NCBI GenBank assembly: GCA_028753945.1
Contig: JAPNXP010000003.1
Coordinates: forward strand, 3,720,001 to 3,784,000
Source: Hexactinellida sp. DTS-2022
Taxonomy: Eukaryota; Porifera; Hexactinellida
Reading direction: 5' to 3'
Length of the DNA: 64,000 bases
Part shown: piece by piece, positions 31,170-43,298 of the stretch
Layout of the letters: each line of letters opens with the position of its first letter
Position numbering within the stretch: the first letter of the stretch is position 1
Made by a program: the position numbers and the translations under genes
The notes under the pieces: generated by a model
Database searches by the model: none
What the model was told of the DNA's origin: nothing
Seen by the model: only the letters and a program-made list of their open reading frames with translations

Positions 31170-32700
31170 TAATAGCAGAAAAAATATCCAAAATTGCAAG
31201 CTGTGCTGACAACATTTCCTTTGGAGGCACTACAGTTGGGGATTGGGTAATTAGTATTTCCTCCAAAGGGAAAGCTTTCGGCACAGCTTGCAATTTTGGA
31301 TTATACGCCATGTCAACAACGCCGAACGTTGTTAACATAGGTGTCGGAGCTGCAGCGGCTGGGCCGGCCATGGCCGCCCCACTTTTTTGTTGAAATTCAA
31401 AAAATACAGCATATTGGCTGAGGATGTCCTCGGCCACCTCAGATCAATTTCTATTCTTCGTCGAACCACTTTCTTAGGAACAAATAATATACTTATGACG
31501 AAAAGTGGAGCGGCCTAGGGGTCACCCATTGCCAGGCCCGTTTTGGTAGCTCACTAACTCTGTTAAAATAAAATTATGGCCGCCCCACTTTTATTTTGCT
31601 TCCGACGGCTCTGGTTAAGAATCTTAAGACCCATTTATCAAGTTGTTACGAGACAAAGGAACGATTGATAAATTTGTTTCTATCCAGGCCTTCATCTGGG
31701 TGCGCTTCGCATCCAGGGCTGTCTAATTTTATGGAAAATGCTGGAAGGGTGCGTGAAATTGGAATTAATTTGAGTGCGCACTGCGCACCCAGAGTATTGT
31801 TAATACTAATTTTGGTATTTTTTTGTTAAATGTACTATTTTTGGTAAATTTGGGTGCGCGATTGTAAAATCAACATCACCTAGGGTGCGCGGATCTCTTA
31901 GGGCCAGATGCTAGATGAAGGACTGTTTCTATCATAAACCATTATGAGTTTAATGCCATTAATTATATTTTAGCAATATTATCAACGGTGAGTTGAGTTA
32001 ATTCAATAAATTCCTTATATTATTTTATTTGCCTTCCATTGTATAGTAATACTACATTTAAATAGAAGCCGGGTCGAATTCAGAAGTTGAATCAATATAT
32101 TTATCGCAAGTCGAAACGATAGTGTAAGATTTAACAAGTTAAATCAATATATTTATTACAAGTTGAAATAATAGAATATGATTTAACAGTTTCACTGAAA
32201 CTGAAGTGTGAGTAAACAAAGAAATTTCAACCCCCATTTATGGCATGAATTAAACCCATTATTAAAACCGTTCTTCTCCCAACAGACGCAGAATATTATG
32301 GTGAATCCAATGGTGAAATAAAAATTGGGGGTATATGTGTCCAAAAAATGTAATCAAAAATCGTGATCCCAGATGCAGCATCTGTAACCCATAAGACACC
32401 TGTCCTGAAAATTTAAGTTCTTAGTTAATAAAACTCTGTTCTGTGAAGAGGATACGGAATAATAATAATAATAACCAACCAAGACTGAAATTTCAATACT
32501 GGGCCACTATACTATAGTATAGTCGGCACAGTTAAAAATCAAAAATTACAGCTGTGCCGACAACATCTTCCTTTTTAGGCACTAATTTTGGTGGTTGGTA
32601 GATATATAGTGCTCTAAACTAAAGGAACATGTTGTAGGCACAGCTGTAATTTTAGATTTTTTCTCCGCATGGGCAGAATTTACATCAAATGTAATATACG
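31170..32700. repeat. Long dispersed repeat shared with 54990-56915
   Basis: Several blocks match the region at 54990-56915 in the same order. They include an imperfect palindrome TCCAAAATTGCAAGCTGTGC ... GCACAGCTTGCAATTTTGGA, TTTAGCAATATTATCAACGG, AATACTACATTTAAATAGAA and TTTCAACCCCCATTTATGGC. In the second region part of the unit is present twice. Only spurious frames occur. Family unknown. It hosts the hAT MITE at 31685-31925. Confidence 0.65.
31685..31925. mobile_element. hAT-type MITE
   Basis: Ends CAGGCCTTCATCT and AGATGAAGGACTG are inverted. A perfect 8-bp duplication, TTTCTATC, flanks it at 31677-31684 and 31926-31933. Subterminal GGTGCGC motifs repeat. Confidence 0.85.
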
Positions 32701-32729
32701 TATACCTTGTGCAAAAGTATATTTGCTAG

Positions 32730-33044
32730 TACAGTCAACTCCGCTTAATAGAGCCCCCGGTTAATAGATTTCACTGCTTAATCGGATCAAAATTTCGCAG
32801 GATTTATAGGACGAATTACATTTTGGCTTAAAATATTTTCGGTTAATAGATTTCTCCGCTTAAGTTAATTGGGTCAAATCAACCTGGTCCCGAGGTGACT
32901 CTATTATCTCTTAGTTGCCAATTGAAAGTGAAAGTGAAATTTAATTGAATTTGAAAGTGAATATGAAAGTGGGTTTTTCTATTTATACCTTGAACCCCAG
33001 GGCATCTATGTCATTATATAAGTTATTAAGCGGAGTTGACTGTA
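32730..33044. mobile_element. Tigger/pogo-type MITE
   Basis: Ends TACAGTCAACTCCGCTTAAT and ATTAAGCGGAGTTGACTGTA form a perfect 20-bp inverted repeat with TA edges. Internal GGTTAATAGATTTC units repeat. Same family as 49681-49852. Confidence 0.9.
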
Positions 33045-34042
33045 TTTGCAATACCACCTTAATTCATTATCAAACAGTAATTTAACATCAATTAAGATGC
33101 AATACTTGAATTCACCATCCACAATTACCCCCATATACATTATAATTAAAGAATACTGCTTTAAATCTATGAAGAACTTCAGTTCGGTCCCTCAAGGGCT
33201 GGTGATAACATTCAGTGGGTGCACTTGGAAGTTGGGACACACTTCAATACCTTTCCCCGATTTTCCCCGAAATCAATTCTCAAGAATTCATCAAAATTTG
33301 GAAAAAAACAACAATGAGCTCTGCACTCTATACTATTACAAACCACGTTTAGCAAACCTACTTGAATCACTTAAGCCAGGTATTCCTAGATACTTGATTG
33401 CTCAAGCCAGGTCTCTCTACACACCTGTAGACAAGCCAGGTGTAAACACACTTACTTCAAGCTAGGTATCGTGTATATACATACAATGTTATACATTTAA
33501 ACCAGGTACTAGTATAGCGGACAGAACCAGGCCCAGATAAATATATCAATTGTACACATCTCAAATATACAAATAAAGCTATATAATCATAAATAAGTAC
33601 ACAGAATACAACTCAGGTGCTATAACACTCTGAGTAATTACCACTAATGAAAGTGTACCACACCTGTTGTACAATTCGGGTCTTTCTGGACCATTGTAAA
33701 TACAGTTATCAATAATATACATTTCTAGACACAACCATATTTTAAGTAGCAGGACTATGAATACTGTTAATAAGATACAATGCGGCATAATGATTACACA
33801 AGATCCAGAGAAATTATTACTATGCAACAACACAATAAGATGTCTCCCTCCATATATTGGATCACTGGGTATACCGAGAGTATTCTGCTCTGGCATCCAA
33901 TGCTATAATGCAGTTACTATTCAACAACACTTTAGTAATATGCTGCTTAATTACTCGTGGGGAACTGTGAATGAACTAGTTAAGCTTGGAATCTTAGCTG
34001 GTATTAATGTTCATAGGCGTAGGCTGCGGTAGGGTTGGTGAG
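33045..34042. other. Unassigned stretch with open frames
   Basis: Open frames at 33046-33465 and 33757-34032 (plus strand) look somewhat coding-like (for example CLPPYIGSLGIPRVFCSGIQ), but I recognise no family and their starts are not defined. The second is cut by the hAT element at 34043. GCCAGGT motifs repeat at 33370-33450. They may be decayed transposon ORF rather than host gene. Confidence 0.3.
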
Positions 34043-35541
34043 CAGTGCCGGATTTAGGTGTTGTGGGCCTAGGGCTGTTATTTTTATTGGGCCTATTTTT
34101 ATATCTTTTATTTTTCCAATGATAGTCCCTACTTTACATATTTAAGCAGAAACAATGAAATAACATATTTTCTTCCATAATTACTATTAATTATTTGCTA
34201 TTAATATAAACCAGTTCTTCGGTCTAGGTCGCACCGTGTCCTTTTTTCGTTGGTGTTAGACTATAAAACACAATTAACGGACGCTTCGCGACCTTACCAA
34301 CCTCAAGAAATCACTCATAATAAAATAAGTTAAGCCTGTGAATTGTTAATTACACGTATATTATTTTATTCAGATTAGTTTGTCACAATTTGGGAGTCAA
34401 GGCAATTCAAATTATCAATTAAAATGCTATTTAATACCAAGATTTTCCTCCAGACAATAAATTGTTGGATCAATATGTCATTTACAATGCAGAAGATATA
34501 TGCGGGTAAATCGTTGAACATCTTTGATAGTAATATCATGCATAATTATGTGATTGACGTAGCAAAAATAAATCACCGATAGAAGTAATTGATGTAAGCC
34601 AAACTGGATTAATCAAAGTATGCAATCTCGGAAAAATGTAGGGGAAGACTAAATCTACAAAACACAATTTGAGCCATGAGGAAGCAGTTGGAGGTGCGTT
34701 TTTGATAATAACTGCGCAGATTAAAAGTGAAAATTGTTAAATTTTGAAGAGAAATACAATACAATATATATTATAATGTGACAAATTTGTGTCGTCTGAA
34801 TCAAAATACTAGGGTCAATCCAAATTAGTTCCTACGTGAGGCAATAATCCCATAAATCGTACGTGTGCTTCATTTTATCCTGCCTTGTCATCTAAAATTG
34901 TGGCGATTCGGACAAAAACTAATTAGTTATTCCTAAATACACTAAACTTCCTATATCCGGGAACATTTAACGAAGGGTGCCCGTAACTGGGAATTTACCC
35001 GCATCTCAGAAAGTGTCTTGTCCATATTTTTATCATTAAACGTGATTATAGTAATAAGTACTTGTTTAGTTTGAGTATCATCAATAAGGGTGCCCGTTTG
35101 GAAGGTTGATGTTATGCGCTTTTAAGACTTCAGAATGCCGATATTTTGTTTGGAAGACGTTAAGACCAATTCATCGTTGTGAACGTCTAAAATTACCCTT
35201 GCATGCCAATTTGTATTTTCTAGAGCATATTGTCTTCCCTAACAATTCTAGACTAACACACACAAAAGCAGACAACAATTGTGCTTTTAATATATGGATA
35301 GATAACTTTTATTGCTAAAAATGTCACGAAGTACTTATGTACCTGGTGTTGCTAAAATTTTATTGAAACATCGGGTTTAGCTCATACAAACTATTCATTA
35401 TATTTTGAAAATTTTTCGGCGGAAACTAGTTTCTACTCCCAAATCAATCCCATTTCCTGGCCAAGTTGACCTAAACTGGGCCTAAGAATGAAGTGGGCCT
35501 AGGGCTTTAGCCCGAGCAGCCCTATGGTAAATCCGCTACTG
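34043..35541. mobile_element. Non-autonomous hAT element with nested Helentron-like copy
   Basis: Ends CAGTGCCGGATTTAGG and GGTAAATCCGCTACTG are inverted, with a perfect 8-bp duplication, TTGGTGAG, at 34035-34042 and 35542-35549. Inside, 34211-35300 is a minus-strand copy of the (TTTG)n/hairpin family. No transposase. Confidence 0.88.
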
Positions 35542-35754
35542 TTGGTGAGGCCATGGCCCTACCAATAATTTGTCAAGAGCCATCATCTATTAAGTATGAT
35601 GCAAGTAGCATAAATGGCCCTACCAATCCTGAGTCTAGGCCCAATGGCCCTAACAATCCCCATCCCGAGTCTACGCCCCTGAATGTTAGTTACATTAATG
35701 CTGCTGACACAGACCCTTCTAAGTGGGTAATAACTGATGTGTATAATGCGGAAA

Positions 35755-36088
35755 CATAAGGACTCTGTTCAAATGTTTCTATTAAAGAACCACGAATATT
35801 ATGATGCTCACTTTCATCACCGAATATTATGTGAGACAGTGTTCTAAAGAAACTATTCCCATCACCTGTTACAGGAACAATCCTGAAATTAAACAGATCT
35901 CTTACATTTGTACGACATTTGTCGCATAAAATAATAATAACTAGTAGCTGAGAATCTACACCCGGTATAGTTAGTCGGTATTAAAGGTATTCTCTGTATA
36001 TTAATATATTGTGCTAATGACTGCCTCATTGCAAACGTAAATGCATTAGCATTGTCATATGCAACTACAGGATGCAGCACATGAGTAG
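35755..36088 (-). pseudogene. OTU-domain fragment of a Helentron-type transposon protein
   Basis: Read on the minus strand, LHPVVAYDNANAFTF is followed, after a one-base shift, by CDKCRTNVRDLFNFRIVPV and then TGDGNSFFRTLSHIIFGDES and HHNIRG. The last part is the start of an OTU cysteine-protease domain, with the catalytic cysteine position (DGNC in active enzymes) reading serine. OTU domains occur in some Helitron/Helentron proteins. It stops being open after about 35690. It lies on the same strand as the endonuclease fragment at 41799-42585, separated only by two inserted elements, so both may come from one element. Confidence 0.5.
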
Positions 36089-36350
36089 GGATGCATATGG
36101 TGCAGTCAGAAGCCGTTTCCAGTCGAAACGCGTTTCGACTGCTTTTCTAGTCGAAACGCGTTTCGACTAGTCCAAATGCGTTTGTAATCTTATTTATTTA
36201 TCATGGGTATTTATTAAGTCAACTGTAAATAAATTAAATATCTAATTAGCTTAATTTAATGAGCAGAAATATATCTTGTAATATTTAATCTAATTCTAAT
36301 AAATCACTCCACACCTCTGTATAATTTGAGAATTGAGATATTTTAATATA

Positions 36351-37460
36351 AAGCCCACCATACACGATGCAACAAATTTGCATGCAACTTTGTTGCATCG
36401 TGTATGTTAAATTTTCCATGCGACAAAGTTGCACCGTGTATGTTTATTGTTGCACGCAATATTGTTACATGCAACATGTTGCATGGAAATTGGACATGTT
36501 CAATTTACTTGCAACATTGTTGCACGAAAATATGGAATTCAGTATATTTTTTTCAGATTATTTTCGTTTGCATTTGTTCACATACTCAAAACAATTGAAA
36601 AATTCACATGTTCATGAGTCATAACTTTCTAGTGTACTTATTTAATTACTACTTACTTTCTCAATACCCTTAATCAAGCTACCTATGATGCGAGCACAAA
36701 TGTATATATTATAATTTTGAGCACCGTTTTCAAAACACTGATCGTATTGCTGTATATTATTTTCCTAAAAGTACTACACATCTTAATTTATCCACGACCT
36801 GTTAACGACACTTTTTGTTTTTTGAATGAATCTAGAAAATATGGATTAGACACTTTGGGATTGCACATGTACTAACCATTGTAACTCTAAGGTTCGGGTA
36901 AATTCTAGTTATGGGCAGCTTCCGGATGACAGTGCCCGAATAAGGGAGGTTTGGATGTAGATATAAATATCCAGTTCTAACTAAGAATACCAAAATGGCT
37001 ATAGCTTATTACTGGACAGACGATCCATCCTTACAAAGTTTATATAACTGGATGTGTTAACTAAAAAATTTCTTTCATCAATAGATGAAATGCACTTTGC
37101 GTTTCTCAATTTAGATCCAATCCTTAACCCATGAGATCTCAATTTGCGTTGATGGGTCAAATACAATTTCCTCCGCGAAGTATAATAATTTGGAATGCGG
37201 AAACGACAACGTTTGTTTATCCACAATAATGAATTGGAAAATAACAAATCCATTGGGATTACACGTATAGTACTGATTTAAAATAATATTTTTACAATGT
37301 GTAATAAAGTAATTTCCATGCAACAATGTTGCACGAAAATTGTGTTGCATGCAACATATTGCTTACAACATTGTTGCACCGTGTATGTTACCTTGTTGCA
37401 TGCAACTTTATTGCGTGCAACAGTTGCATGCAACAATGTTGCATCGTGTATGGTGGGCTT
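36351..37460. mobile_element. Nested element with AAGCCCACCATACACGATGC ends
   Basis: AAGCCCACCATACACGATGC and its complement end the element, followed on both sides by arrays of GTTGCATGCAAC. The interior is AT-rich and has no transposase. No certain target duplication. Confidence 0.8.
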
Positions 37461-37716
37461 AAATATAATGTAACTTGCTCTGAATCCAATCGTAACTGAA
37501 CACAAATCTAAGAGCAGTATACTACAAAGCAGAAATGTTGACTTGTGAAAGACTGATATGATTGGACACAGTTGCTATTATTCATCTTATGATTGAAGTT
37601 AATGAAGCATAAATCGGTTCTGAAATAAACAACACAGCCCGCCTATATAACAATACAGTATCGGTCTTTCATAATAAACCCATTGCTTTGTTCAAGAAGA
37701 AGATTCGCTTGTTGGC

Positions 37717-39210
37717 ATGTCACGCCGTAAAAGGTTCAATGTTCAATTCTATCTAAACAAAATGAACTCAATCTTCAGAAGAAAATTGAACTAATTAAGA
37801 ATTATCAGCGTCAATTGGCAGAAAAATATAAAATTGGTAAAACCCAGGTAGCATCTATACTAAAGCGAAAAGCTGAATACTTGGCTGCTTTTGAGGAAAA
37901 TAGGCAAGAGAACAGAAAGAGGCATTGCTATTCAAACGAATGCAATATTATAGACACTGCTATGTGGGATTGGTTTCAATGCGCTCTTTCAATGAATATA
38001 CCGATCTCTGGACCAATGATTCAAGAAAAAGCATTATAATTTGCAACATCTCTAGGTATAAATTAATTTAAGGCATCTAATGGATGGCTTTGTCGGTTTA
38101 ATCAGCGTCATAACTTGGCGTGTGGGAAAATGAGTGGAGAACGAGGATCAGTTGATGAGAACACTGTAATTAATGGGAAATAAAAATTACCTTCTACTCG
38201 AGCAAATGACCGTACTGGTGGGAAAGGCTCAAAAGATCGAGTAACTTGTTTGCTATGTGTAAATGCATTAGGAGAATTTGAGCGACCATTTATTATTGGC
38301 CACTCTTTAAATCCAAGATGCTTCAAGAATATTCCAACATACCATTTACCTGTGACCTATCGTGCTAACAAGAAAGCTTGGATGACTAGTCAGTTATATC
38401 ACGAGTGGCTAAACGTATTTGACACAAGAATGCGTACACAGGATCGGCATATCTTATTATTCTTGGACAATGCTCCCTGCGATCCTCCAGTTGATTTCCT
38501 AAACAACAATAAATTGGTATTTTTAGCCGCAAATACTACGTCCGTTCTACAGACTACAGCCACTTGATCAGGGTATTATCTAGAACCTGAAGCTACACTG
38601 TAGGAAACTGCTTCTCCGGCGTGTGCTTAGTCACATTAACGACAACAATTCCGTAGAAACAATTGCTCGAAGCAATAACATCCTGGATGCTTGTCGATGG
38701 ATAACAACTGCTCTCAAAGAAGTACGTCTCATTACTGTGCAAAAGTGTTTTTCAAGATGTGGGCCAAGATTCGACCAGAATAACGCAGTACATAATGATG
38801 AAGAAGATAAAGACATTGAAACAGTTGGTGAATTGCTCAAAATAGCCACGTACCGAATATCTGCGATAATATTTTTATAGATCCCCAGGTATATGCTTGA
38901 ATTGATGAAGAAATTCCAATTACGGATAATTTAGAAGGAGATTGGGAATCACGCATTCTGGAGAATTTGACACGAAAGGAAAATGATGAGAATTTTAGCT
39001 CTGATGAAGAAGAAACAATCCAACCGCCAGAAATTGAGAAAGATTCATTGGGATGCTTTGTATTGAGTCCAAAATATCCAATATTTCTTAAAAGAGCAAT
39101 CTATGACAGAGGAATATAATGTAATCGCTTATCTTGTAGACAAGATAAATCAAAAGGCTATTCAAGTATCACAGAAAATTGTAAACAATCTAAGTTGGAT
39201 TCCTTTATGA
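37717..39210 (+). pseudogene. Tigger/pogo transposase pseudogene
   Basis: Pieces of a CENP-B-like transposase appear in order. They are the N-terminal HTH (KIGKTQVASILKRK), the second HTH (NIPISGPMIQEKAL; ASNGWLCRFNQRHNL), the central catalytic part (GSKDRVTCLLCVNALGEFE; NPRCFK; AWMTSQLYHEWLNVFDTRM; HILLFLDNAP with the second Asp), and TTSVLQ ... PLDQGII. A 7-bp duplication (ACTACAG) before PLDQG and several stops break it. The segment between the DNA-binding half and GSKDR, where the first catalytic Asp should lie, is missing. Long dead. Confidence 0.88.
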
Positions 39211-39580
39211 AATAATTAAATTAATAATATTAAATATTTCATAATTAATAGGCTAGAAATTTTAATAAGTTTCACAAATACGAGCACCCCGAAATCACGG
39301 CCATATTTTTTGGTCCCATGGGTGGTCGTAATTCTGAGGTTCCACTGTAATTGTCAATAAATAAATGACATTTCTCAATTAGATTAAATATTACAAGATA
39401 TATTTCTGCTCATTAAGCTAATTAGATATTTAATTTATTTACAGTTGACTTAATAAATACCCATGATAAATAAATAAGATTGGAAACTCATTTGGACTAG
39501 TCGAAACGCGTTTGGACTAGAAAAGCAGTTGAAAGAAACGCGTTTCGACTGGAAACGCGTTTGGACTGCAACATATACAT

Positions 39581-41790
39581 CAGTGTTTCTCAACGTGGGC
39601 GATATCGCCCCCTAGGGGGCGATACGAGAGTCGAGGTGGGCGATAAAACGGCCAGGGGCGATTGGGGGGCGATAAAATGTTTAGGACTGATAGGGGGGCG
39701 ATATTGTACTCGGTGGGGGACGGGATATTATTTATTTATGCACAAGCTGAGCGTGGACTCCGTATAAATTTATCCTGATAAAGGATCGCTATTTTGTGTG
39801 TGTGTGTTTATGTTATTTAATCAATCTATATTATGGAAATTTACTAGGTCATTATTTCTCCATCGCGATTTCTTGGAATGCACCACCGCCTTTTAAAAAG
39901 GCAAAGAAAAATCTCCAATACGACGTGAATTACTTAGAATTTGGATTTATACCCAGTCCTAATGATCCTACCAAACCGCAGTGTCTTATCTGCGGCAGCC
40001 TCTTTTCTAATGAAGCAATGAAACCGAGTAGACTGAAGGACCATCTTATGAGACTGCATCCCAGCAAACTGAACGCAGATTTCAAAAAATGAAAGCAGAC
40101 ACGGAAAAGCAGGGTGACATAAAAAATATCTTCGGTAAGAGAGACATACGCCTGGAAAATGGATTGACAGCTTCTTACAATATATCGCTAATGATCGCAA
40201 AAACTGGTATACCGCACACTATTGGAGAAAAACTTATATTGCCGTGTGTCAAGGAAGTAATAGAGACCGTCATGTGTCAAAGTTCCACTTCGGTATTGAG
40301 TACAGTTCCGCTCAGCAACGATACGGTACAGCGACGCATCGATGAGATGGGAGGTAACGTCGAGTCGCAGCTGGTTCAGATCTTGTCTAGAACAGATCAT
40401 GCCATTCAGATTGATGAGTCCACGGTAAGAGACAACGAAGCATTACTGATGCGTTACGTACGGTTTGTGCATGAAAGGGAGACAACAGAAGAAATGTTAT
40501 TCATTATATCATTGCCAGCAGTCACACAAGCCATATCGTTATTTGAGGCTGTCAAGGATTTCTACGAAGAGAAAGGTATACCAATGAAGAACATCCTCCA
40601 GTGCGCCACTGACGAAGCTCCCGCAATGGTTGGACGGCATCGCGGATTCATTGCCCTCATGAAACGCGAGATTACTGGTCTCATAGCGATTCATTGTGTT
40701 ATCCACAGACAACATCTCGTGGCTAAACACGTCAGTGGTGAGCTGCATGATACTCTGTACTTCATAATCAAGTGCATCAACAGAATCAAAGCAAAGTCCT
40801 TGAATGATCGTCTTTTCCGCCTTTTATGCCAGGAGAACGACGAAGACTTCGAGCGGTTGTTGTTCCATACTGAGGTTCGTTGGCTATCTAAGGGAGATTG
40901 TCTGACAAGGTTTTACTTACTGTACGATACTGTTGTGGAGTTCTTCGAGAAGACGCTGAAAGATAAGGAGACGGCAGAGAAACTGATAACCCTGAAAAAC
41001 GACGTGGCATATCTTTCCGATATATTCTTCATGCTGAATGAGTCTAACAAACAACTGCAGGGAAATAATATGACCATGGTAAAATGTAAGAACGTTATTA
41101 CCTCATTTATTACCAAACTTGAACTATTCAAATCAAATGTAAGTCGCGGCGAACTCCGACAGTTTTCGAACCTGATACAAAATCAAGTCTCAACTGAAGA
41201 ACTTGTGAGATACTCAGATCATCTTGAGAAGCTCAAGAAAGATATGACCGAACGTTTCGACGATGTTATCAATATGGAGATACCGGGCTGGATTATCCGT
41301 CCGTATTCGTGCGATCTCCAACAGGTACCGATTGAACTTCAGGAATCTCTGATTGATTTACATCGCGATGATGTAGTGAAGGCTTCTTTCCCTGAACAAG
41401 ACTACAACATTTTGTGGTGCAATGTTGCTGATCAATACCCAGCTCTCTGGGAACGCGCGAAAACTCTGATTTTGTGTTTTCCAACGTCGTACCTCGTCGA
41501 AAAGGGTTTCTCAGCCGTTGTTGGACTTCTCTCAAAGAAGAGGAATATGCTGGAAATTACCAAGCGTGGTGACCTTCGGCTCTTATTAACCAAATTCAGT
41601 CCCAATCTGAAAAACATCGTTACTGGGCACCAGGCCCAGCCTTCACATTGAACTTGGTGTACATTAATAAAACTTATCTAGAATATGTCTGAGATATTTG
41701 GTATTTTTAGTAAATGAATCGGAGGGGGGCGATGGCAACTGGGGCGATACGCTAAGGGGGCGACCGACTGAAAAAGGTTGAGAAACACTG
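39581..41790 (+). mobile_element. Nearly intact autonomous hAT transposon
   Basis: Ends CAGTGTTTCTCAACGTGGG and GTTGAGAAACACTG are inverted, with a perfect 8-bp duplication, ATATACAT, at 39573-39580 and 41791-41798. Subterminal arrays of GGGGGCGAT follow at each end. It carries the transposase annotated at 39880-41651. The element landed 10 bp outside the end of the element at 36101-39570. Confidence 0.93.
39880..41651 (+). pseudogene. BED-finger hAT transposase (ZBED5/SCAND3-like) with one frameshift
   Basis: The N-terminal frame holds a BED-type zinc finger (CLICGSLFSNEAMKPSRLKDH, C-x2-C then H-x4-H). It hits a stop after NADFKK at 40092. The rest is open for 520 codons from 40089: GDIKNIFGKRDIRLENGL, SYNISLMIAKTGIPHTIGEK, IQIDESTVRDNEALLMRYVR, ATDEAPAMVGRHRGFIALMK, IHCVIHRQHL, and the C-terminal dimerisation region FPTSYLVEKGFSAVVGLLSK. 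The two frames overlap in a run of six A. One lost A explains the break. Apart from this the gene looks complete. The start codon is not clear. Relatives in vertebrates are domesticated as ZBED5, SCAND3 and FAM200. Confidence 0.9.
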
Positions 41791-41798
41791 ATATACAT

Positions 41799-42585
41799 GA
41801 CTAACAATTACATCCTTAATATCCTTGGTTGTATTATCAATTGGTATTTGGTCAATATCAATAATATCATGTTGACTAGTAGCATGTGATATAATTGGTT
41901 GATTATCCACATTACTACAGTCACTAACAACAGTTCCAAGAGAAATCAACAATGGCTTATGATCACTAAAGTAAGATTCATAAAAAGCACATGAACAGGT
42001 CAAGTTTTTAGTGAATACACAATCCAGCTGAGATCCATAGTTAGTAGAAACTCCAGACAAAGATTGCATCATCCCTTTATTTGCAAAATACTTTATCAAA
42101 GTATCTCTCTCAGGAGATCGCGCAAATAAATATATATTGAAGTCCCCAGTAACTATCAAGGGATCAGAGTTATCAATTTTACTTAGAACCTGATCAAGTT
42201 CCGAGTAAATCCTTCATTGCTTCATTGGGGATTGTGGTGATCGGTATATAGACAACCACGATAAGCTTATCGATTATCATGGGATCATAGAACTGGAGAA
42301 TCAATATCTCGATCCTAGCGCCATTATGACAGCCTGAGTGTGCAACTAAAAACTTCTACAACGCTGGATTTTGGGAGTACTATATGTGTGTTCCAGAACC
42401 AGGAAGTCTAGCACTACTAACAATTCTACCAATGAGAGTATGACCAGGGATATTAAAGTTATCAGTGACTAAAGTCATTGTCTCCTGTAAGATTAACACT
42501 AGGGAATGACTATGAGTGGATTTACGGTCAAGTCTTCCCAGTGTTTGTTCAATGAACGAACATTGTGTACATAGATATCTGGACT
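41799..42585 (-). pseudogene. Endonuclease/exonuclease/phosphatase domain fragment
   Basis: On the minus strand, in pieces: DIYVHNVRSLNKHWEDLTVN, LILQETMTLVTDN, THI, FLVAHSGCHNGARIEILIL, VVVYIPITTIPNEAMKDLL, then an open run with LIVTGDFNIYLFARSPERDT, GSQLDCVFTK and YFSDHKPLLISL. The GDFN and SDHKP motifs are those of the EEP nuclease fold found in LINEs and in Helentron proteins. Stops and shifts break the first half. Its 3' side is cut by the hAT element at 39581-41790. The family name is uncertain. The nearby OTU fragment favours a Helentron. Confidence 0.7.
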
Positions 42586-43298
42586 AGTTAGTGGATAGAC
42601 CACATAATAGTACAGTGTTCTCTTAACCGCTAAAGTTCTTAGTGGACAGGACCTTTTTCAGATAACTTATTAGTTAGTTTTAGATTACCTACTACAAACA
42701 GACCTGTCGATTTTCGACACCCGATAACCCCCAATTTTATTGCGTTTTTAGACATGACTTTTTAGCAGGGTTGTCAATCCAATCGAGCCATTTTTGGACA
42801 ATCGGCAATCCAAATTTCGTCAATCGATTATTCGGATGACAATCCAAATTTGTCAATCGATTATTGGATGGCAATCCAATCGAAATCGACAATCCAAAAT
42901 ATCATCGAATATTTTCGATTGTTTCTTGGATTTTTTCGATTGTTACTCTTCAATATTTATATCAAAAACAGTAATGTTTCAAACTTCAAAAATATATTAT
43001 GGAGTTTAATTGACGAGCAATTGAGCATTTTAGATTTTGGGATTATCTGGTGATTTAAAAAACAAACAATCGAAAAAAATCGGGAAAAATCGAAGCAATC
43101 CAATGGACAATCAAATCGATGAAAAATGCAGCAATCGGCGGGAGTATGACATTTGTGTACAGAGACATTTGTGTACATAGCTAGTGCGACGTTTGTGTAC
43201 AACTAATGCGACGTTTGTGTACAAATAATATTCATAAATTAGCTTTAATTAAGAATAGTACATAAATAATCTGTCATAAGTAAATTCTTTCGCATCGT

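Larger units (their letters stand above)
36101..39570. mobile_element. Element with ~210-bp terminal repeats and nested insertions
   Basis: Both ends begin TGCAGTC and carry arrays of the palindrome TCGAAACGCGTTTCGA. Then comes a shared stretch including TCTTATTTATTTATCATGGG and AATATATCTTGTAATATTTA. Left repeat 36101-36310, right repeat 39365-39570, inverted. Flanks GCATATGG and ACATATAC are only partly alike. Inside are a second terminal-repeat element (36351-37460) and a dead Tigger transposase (37717-39210). The founding transposase is unknown. Confidence 0.75.

Noticed and set aside
31105..31437. 110-codon minus-strand frame with alanine/proline-rich stretch
   Set aside because: It runs across the end of a hAT MITE and a palindromic repeat, and the same repeat elsewhere is broken. 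No family signature.
33757..35759. Possible plus-strand host gene whose exons flank the hAT at 34043-35541
   Set aside because: A joined frame across the insertion needs an invented short intron, and the right-hand part overlaps sequence that reads as decayed OTU-transposon protein on the other strand.
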